The notes beneath the pieces are model-generated. The model saw only the letters and a list, made by a program, of their open reading frames with translations, did not search any database and was not told where the DNA came from. From an uncultured Lachnospiraceae bacterium (GTDB taxonomy: Bacteria > Bacillota > Clostridia > Lachnospirales > Lachnospiraceae), in contig CAKRWX010000069.1 in the NCBI GenBank assembly GCA_934418055.1, forward strand, positions 1 through 9,693: a DNA stretch of 9,693 nt, read 5' to 3'. The position numbers were made by a program, and so were the translations under genes. Positions 7,169 through 9,693 of this stretch are shown here, piece after piece. Each line of letters starts with the position of its first letter. Position 1 is the stretch's first letter.

Positions 7169-7197
7169 TTGACAAAATTCTTTTTCTAACACAGAAT
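7169..7197 (+). promoter_or_regulatory. Sigma-A-type promoter for the pyrC leader
   Basis: A perfect -35 TTGACA (7169-7174) is followed after 17 bases by CAGAAT (7192-7197), a four-of-six match to TATAAT. Transcription would begin near 7202-7206, just before the set of hairpins in the pyrC leader. It starts ten bases after the stop of the XRE gene, so pyrC probably has its own transcript. Confidence 0.55.
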
Positions 7198-7201
7198 AAA
7201 A

Positions 7202-7275
7202 GCAGCAGGAATGTGCTGTAATGATCAGAAAAAGAAACAAGGCATTACAGGAAGGATAGCCTGTAGTGCTTTTTT
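7202..7275 (+). promoter_or_regulatory. Candidate transcription attenuator in the pyrC leader
   Basis: Four segments can pair in competing ways. CAGCA (7203-7207) pairs with TGCTG (7214-7218). CTGTAATG (7216-7223) pairs perfectly with CATTACAG (7243-7250). GCATTACAGG (7242-7251) pairs with CCTGTAGTGC (7260-7269) through one G-U wobble and is followed by six T. The second pairing blocks the third, and the first competes with the second: an anti-antiterminator, antiterminator, terminator order. I do not see the GAGAGG-type PyrR binding loop of Bacillus pyr leaders, so the signal is unknown. The reading depends on the promoter at 7169; otherwise the last hairpin could simply end the XRE transcript. 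Confidence 0.5.
7242..7275 (+). terminator. Intrinsic terminator in front of pyrC
   Basis: A 10-bp stem (GCATTACAGG with CCTGTAGTGC, one T-G wobble) and an 8-base loop is followed directly by TTTTTT (7270-7275). The As before the stem can pair with the Ts and lengthen it. It lies between the promoter at 7169 and the pyrC ribosome site at 7301, so it can act as a leader terminator; it would also stop read-through from the XRE gene. Confidence 0.72.
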
Positions 7276-7313
7276 GTTTCATAGGAAATAGTAAAAATAC
7301 GGAGGCTGGAAGT

Positions 7314-8579
7314 ATGATCTTAATTAAAGGCGGCCGGGTGATCGATCCGGAGGAGAAAAAAGAATGGAAAGCAGATGTGGCTCTGGACGGGCAGAACATC
7401 GCTGCGATCGGTGAAATTGAGGATGATGGTACTTATGAGCAGGTGATAGATGCTGAGGGGCTGGTGGTGGCCCCGGGACTGGTGGACGTTCATGTGCATT
7501 TCCGTGATCCGGGATTGACCTACAAAGAGGACATCCAGACGGGGGCGAAGGCTTCAGCGGCAGGTGGCTTCACCACCGTTGTCTGCATGGCAAACACCAA
7601 ACCTCCGGTGGATAACGTGGAGACTCTTCAGCACGTGATCGCAGAAGGCAAAAAGACCGGAATCCATGTGCTGGCAGATGCAACCGTATCCGTAGGCATG
7701 AAAGGCGAGACACTGGTGGATATGGACGCCCTGAGAGCCGCAGGAGCTGCTGGATTTACCGATGACGGAATTCCGCTGATGGACGGCGCACTGGTGAAGG
7801 CAGCCATGGAAAAGGCGAAAGAGTTGAATGTTCCATTAAGTTTCCATGAGGAAGATCCTCATTTTATCAAGAACAATGGCATCAACCATGGAAAGGTATC
7901 TGACCAGCTTGGAATCTATGGTTCCCCGGCCCTGGCAGAGGATTCCCTGGCAGCCAGAGACTGCATGATCGCCCTTCATACCGGAGCAACGGTAAATATC
8001 CAGCATATCAGCTCCCGGTATTCTGTGGAGGCTGTCCGTCTGGCGAAACAATTAGGCGCTGATGTGTGGGCAGAGGTGACCCCTCATCATTTCACCTTGA
8101 CAGAAGACGCAGTTCTGACGTATGGAACCCTGGCGAAAATGAACCCGCCGTTAAGAACGGAAGAAGACCGCCAGGCCCTGATCGCAGCTTTGAAGGATGG
8201 CACGATTGATATGATCGCCACAGATCATGCGCCACATGCAGCAGAGGAGAAGGCAAAACCACTGACAGAAGCTCCAAGCGGCATCACAGGAATCGAGACC
8301 TCCCTGGCATTAGCCATTACGAATCTGGTAAAACCGGGTCATCTGACACTGCCGGAGCTGATGGAGAAGATGAGCCTGAATCCGGCCAGACTGTACCGGT
8401 TAGACTGCGGACGGATGACTGAGGGCGCTCCGGCAGACCTGGTGATCTTTGATCCGGATGAGGAGTGGGTAGTAGAACATTTCTATTCCAAGGCATCCAA
8501 CTCCCCGTTTAAGGGCTGGAAGCTGACTGGTAAAGTGAAAAAGACCATCTGCGATGGACGGGTGGTATACGAGGACTGA
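7314..8579 (+). CDS. pyrC: Dihydroorotase
   Basis: A 421-residue cyclic amidohydrolase that interconverts N-carbamoyl-aspartate and dihydroorotate in pyrimidine synthesis. The zinc-binding signature DVHVHFRDPG (58-67) gives His60 and His62, with Arg64 for substrate. GFTDDG supplies Asp151, the probable bridging ligand in enzymes of this class, which lack the carbamylated lysine. His178 (SFHEE), His231 (IQHIS) and Asp304 with His308 (ATDHAPH) complete the site. The TIM-barrel is flanked by N- and C-terminal beta segments, as in long single-domain dihydroorotases. ATG 7314 was chosen because GGAGG at 7301-7305 is eight bases upstream; an in-frame GTG at 7266 lies inside the terminator stem. No other pyr gene is in the window, so pyrC stands alone behind its own leader. 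Confidence 0.95.
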   Translation: MILIKGGRVIDPEEKKEWKADVALDGQNIAAIGEIEDDGTYEQVIDAEGLVVAPGLVDVHVHFRDPGLTYKEDIQTGAKASAAGGFTTVVCMANTKPPVDNVETLQHVIAEGKKTGIHVLADATVSVGMKGETLVDMDALRAAGAAGFTDDGIPLMDGALVKAAMEKAKELNVPLSFHEEDPHFIKNNGINHGKVSDQLGIYGSPALAEDSLAARDCMIALHTGATVNIQHISSRYSVEAVRLAKQLGADVWAEVTPHHFTLTEDAVLTYGTLAKMNPPLRTEEDRQALIAALKDGTIDMIATDHAPHAAEEKAKPLTEAPSGITGIETSLALAITNLVKPGHLTLPELMEKMSLNPARLYRLDCGRMTEGAPADLVIFDPDEEWVVEHFYSKASNSPFKGWKLTGKVKKTICDGRVVYED

Positions 8580-8660
8580 TAAGGGCTGACGTCTGCATAA
8601 CGCGTGAGCCGTAAAACCGCAGGTGAATTTCACCCGGCAGATGGCAAAAAAAGGATGTAC
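8580..8660 (+). other. Dyad-rich gap after pyrC without a clear terminator
   Basis: CGTCTGC (8590-8596) can pair with GCAGATG (8637-8643), enclosing GGTGA/TCACC (8622-8626 and 8630-8634). A competing stem, GGCT-ACG with CGT-AGCC, lies at 8584-8610. None is followed by a run of T on the + strand, so I cannot name a standard terminator for pyrC. The whole gap between pyrC and the HIT gene is 149 bases and holds no ORF worth calling. Confidence 0.35.
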
Positions 8661-8674
8661 GTTTGAATAAAAAG

Positions 8675-8683
8675 TGGTATACT
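8675..8683 (+). promoter_or_regulatory. Extended -10 promoter for the HIT gene
   Basis: TGG followed by TATACT makes an extended -10 (TG at 8675-8676, hexamer 8678-8683), with only a poor -35 match (around 8655-8660, ATGTAC). It lies about 45 bases before the HIT start codon, a suitable distance, and downstream of the dyad-rich gap. Confidence 0.5.
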
Positions 8684-8728
8684 GTACCCAGCAGTAAATA
8701 TTGAAACAGACAAAAGGAGATTGGAATC

Positions 8729-9148
8729 ATGAAAGATCAGAATTGCGCATATTGTATGCAGGGCGACTTAGTTGCAAAATTTGCTTACCCGATTTGCCAG
8801 ATGAAGACAGGTTATCTGTATCTGTTCAAAGAGCAGAGCAAGAGAGGCCGTGTAGTTCTGGCATACAAAGATCACGTAAGTGAGATGATCGACATCAGCG
8901 ATGAGGACCGCAACGCATTCTTCGCAGAGGTTGCACAGGTTGCCAGAGCGATCCACAAAGTATTTAACCCAGCAAAAGTAAACTACGGCGCATACGGCGA
9001 TACCGGATGCCATCTGCATATGCACATCGTTCCAAAATACAAAGATGGCGATGAGTGGGGCGGTACTTTCCAGATGAACCCAGACAAAGTATACTTAACT
9101 GACGAAGAGTATGAGGCTATGGCAGAGCAGATCCGCCAGGCACTGTAA
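8729..9148 (+). CDS. HIT-family protein (histidine-triad nucleotide-binding)
   Basis: A 139-residue cytoplasmic protein of the histidine-triad superfamily, whose members hydrolyse or transfer nucleotides from phosphoramidate, adenylyl or dinucleoside polyphosphate substrates. The triad motif is HLHMHIVPKY, with His95, His97 and His99; the central histidine is the usual nucleophile. YKDHV near residue 49 and a CxxC pair at Cys6/Cys9 (NCAYC) fit a zinc-binding subgroup. The C-terminal 40 residues extend beyond the motif, as in the longer HIT proteins. AAGGAG at 8714-8719 lies nine bases before the ATG. Codon choice appears strongly biased (many AAA, GCA, GAC and CGY codons), which suggests good expression. 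The exact substrate cannot be assigned. Confidence 0.93.
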   Translation: MKDQNCAYCMQGDLVAKFAYPICQMKTGYLYLFKEQSKRGRVVLAYKDHVSEMIDISDEDRNAFFAEVAQVARAIHKVFNPAKVNYGAYGDTGCHLHMHIVPKYKDGDEWGGTFQMNPDKVYLTDEEYEAMAEQIRQAL

Positions 9149-9227
9149 TCGATCGTCATTTTGAAAGTCTGGCCGCGCAGGCCTGGACATAAGCCGTGTA
9201 TTTTCCGTGTTTTTCTTTGGAAAGTGC

Positions 9228-9255
9228 TTGCAAAATAAGGATTTTCATGTACAAT
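9228..9255 (+). promoter_or_regulatory. Promoter for the ABC-F gene
   Basis: TTGCAA (9228-9233) and TACAAT (9250-9255) are separated by 16 bases, with an A/T-rich stretch after the -10. The predicted start near 9262 gives a leader of about 90 bases before the ABC-F start codon. The preceding stretch 9149-9227 shows a weak GGCC-based dyad (9171-9183) and scattered T runs but no clean terminator for the HIT gene. Confidence 0.6.
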
Positions 9256-9268
9256 ATATATGGCATAA

Positions 9269-9299
9269 AAGATGGGGCCCATAAAAAGGACCCCATTTT
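9269..9299 (+). terminator. Terminator-like hairpin in the ABC-F leader
   Basis: ATGGGG (9272-9277) pairs with CCCCAT (9291-9296); flanking A and T residues can extend the stem to about nine pairs, including a G-U. The T tract is short (four T, then C and T), so termination may be partial. The 13-base loop contains AAAAAGGA, a possible Shine-Dalgarno for the short ORF that follows. It lies just after the promoter at 9228, so it would act within the leader as an attenuator rather than end the HIT transcript, although a dual role is possible. Confidence 0.5.
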
Positions 9300-9301
9300 C
9301 T

Positions 9302-9346
9302 ATGGCTATCATAGCAATGAACAACTGGTTTTGTGAGAAAGGATAG
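9302..9346 (+). CDS. Possible 14-residue leader peptide before the ABC-F gene
   Basis: A short ORF, MAIIAMNNWFCEKG, ends with TAG five bases before the ABC-F start codon. AAAAAGGA (9283-9290) in the hairpin loop is a candidate ribosome site, but it is eleven bases from the ATG, which is long. The stop codon directly follows the AAAGGA ribosome site of the ABC-F gene, so a ribosome ending here would cover that site. No homologue is known to me. ORFs this short arise by chance often, so the call rests on position only. Confidence 0.3.
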   Translation: MAIIAMNNWFCEKG

Positions 9347-9351
9347 AAAGA

Positions 9352-9693
9352 ATGATTAGTGCAAATAATGTGACTCTGCGAGTAGGAAAAAAGGCATTGT
9401 TTGAGGATGTGAATATCAAATTCACCGAGGGAAACTGTTATGGACTGATCGGTGCTAACGGCGCTGGAAAGTCTACTTTTTTAAAGATCTTATCCGGACA
9501 GCTGGAACCGACCAACGGTGATGTGGTAATCACACCAGGTCAGCGTCTGTCCTTTTTACAGCAGGATCATTTTAAATACGACGAATATCAGGTATTAGAC
9601 ACCGTCATCATGGGCAACAAGCGTCTGTATGAGGTGATGAAAGAGAAAGACGCCATCTACATGAAGGAGGATTTCTCTGACGAGGACGGTATC
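9352..9693 (+). CDS. ABC-F family ATPase, YbiT type, N-terminal part (partial)
   Basis: The first 114 codons of a gene that runs off the window. ABC-F proteins have two fused ATPase domains without membrane segments and act on the ribosome, in translation or antibiotic protection. Visible are the N-terminal strand ISANNVTLRVG, the Walker A motif GANGAGKST (34-42), the Q-loop region SFLQQDHF (67-74), and a segment DTVIMGNKRLYEVMKEKD that closely resembles E. coli YbiT as I recall it. The signature, Walker B and second domain lie downstream of the window. ATG 9352 was chosen because AAAGGA at 9338-9343 is eight bases away. Whether it gives drug resistance cannot be told; the YbiT group is usually considered housekeeping. 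Confidence 0.9.
   Translation, partial: MISANNVTLRVGKKALFEDVNIKFTEGNCYGLIGANGAGKSTFLKILSGQLEPTNGDVVITPGQRLSFLQQDHFKYDEYQVLDTVIMGNKRLYEVMKEKDAIYMKEDFSDEDGI

Noticed and set aside
7279..7288. TCATAGGAAA resembles the left end of the repeat at 3937
   Set aside because: The match covers only about ten bases and none of the other dyads follow, so it is most likely coincidence.
7211..7291. A 26-codon ORF running through the pyrC attenuator, a possible leader peptide
   Set aside because: The only ribosome-site-like sequence (GCAGGA, 7205-7210) touches the ATG with no spacer, so initiation is unlikely; no informative codon run is present.
7266..7313. In-frame GTG 16 codons before the chosen pyrC start
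   Set aside because: It falls inside the terminator stem and has no ribosome site, whereas ATG 7314 has GGAGG eight bases upstream and begins at the conserved first strand of dihydroorotases.
1..9693. CRISPR arrays, tRNA or rRNA genes, integrase or transposase genes
   Set aside because: I found no regularly spaced repeats, no tRNA-like cloverleaf or rRNA segment, and no recombinase motifs on either strand.

Overview
The window reads as chromosomal DNA from a low-to-mid-GC Gram-positive anaerobe, most likely a gut Lachnospiraceae-type Clostridium. The signs are strong AAGGAG/GGAGG ribosome sites before almost every gene, all genes on one strand, a LicD protein in a surface-polysaccharide operon, and the mix of pyrC, HIT and ABC-F housekeeping genes. 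The taxon is inferred; no rRNA or other marker gene is present.

Bases 1-6847 are a surface-glycan biosynthesis operon. It opens with the tail of rfbF (glucose-1-phosphate cytidylyltransferase), then rfbG (CDP-glucose 4,6-dehydratase) and rfbH (the PMP/[2Fe-2S] 3-dehydrase of the 3,6-dideoxyhexose pathway). A licD-family phosphotransferase gene overlaps the end of rfbH. A large multi-spanning membrane protein that looks like a GT-C glycosyltransferase follows, then a GtrB-type family 2 glycosyltransferase that probably loads a sugar onto undecaprenyl phosphate. Together they suggest manufacture of a CDP-linked deoxy sugar and assembly of a decorated cell-surface polymer. The enzymes that finish a 3,6-dideoxyhexose (reductase partner, epimerase, sugar transferase) are not in the window.

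The most unusual object is at 3937-4061. A hairpin-rich palindromic repeat of about 125 bp lies inside the membrane-protein gene, keeps the reading frame open, and ends in a perfect 10-bp stem followed by six T, which has the form of an intrinsic terminator.

Bases 6848-9693 are unrelated small transcription units: an XRE-family regulator gene (AT-richer than its surroundings); pyrC (dihydroorotase) behind a promoter and a leader that can fold into mutually exclusive terminator and antiterminator hairpins; a HIT-family nucleotide-binding protein gene with its own extended -10 promoter; and the first 114 codons of a YbiT-type ABC-F ATPase gene. The ABC-F leader holds a promoter, a terminator-like hairpin with a Shine-Dalgarno-like sequence in its loop, and a possible 14-codon leader peptide. 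The two leaders and the in-gene repeat are the best candidates for follow-up.
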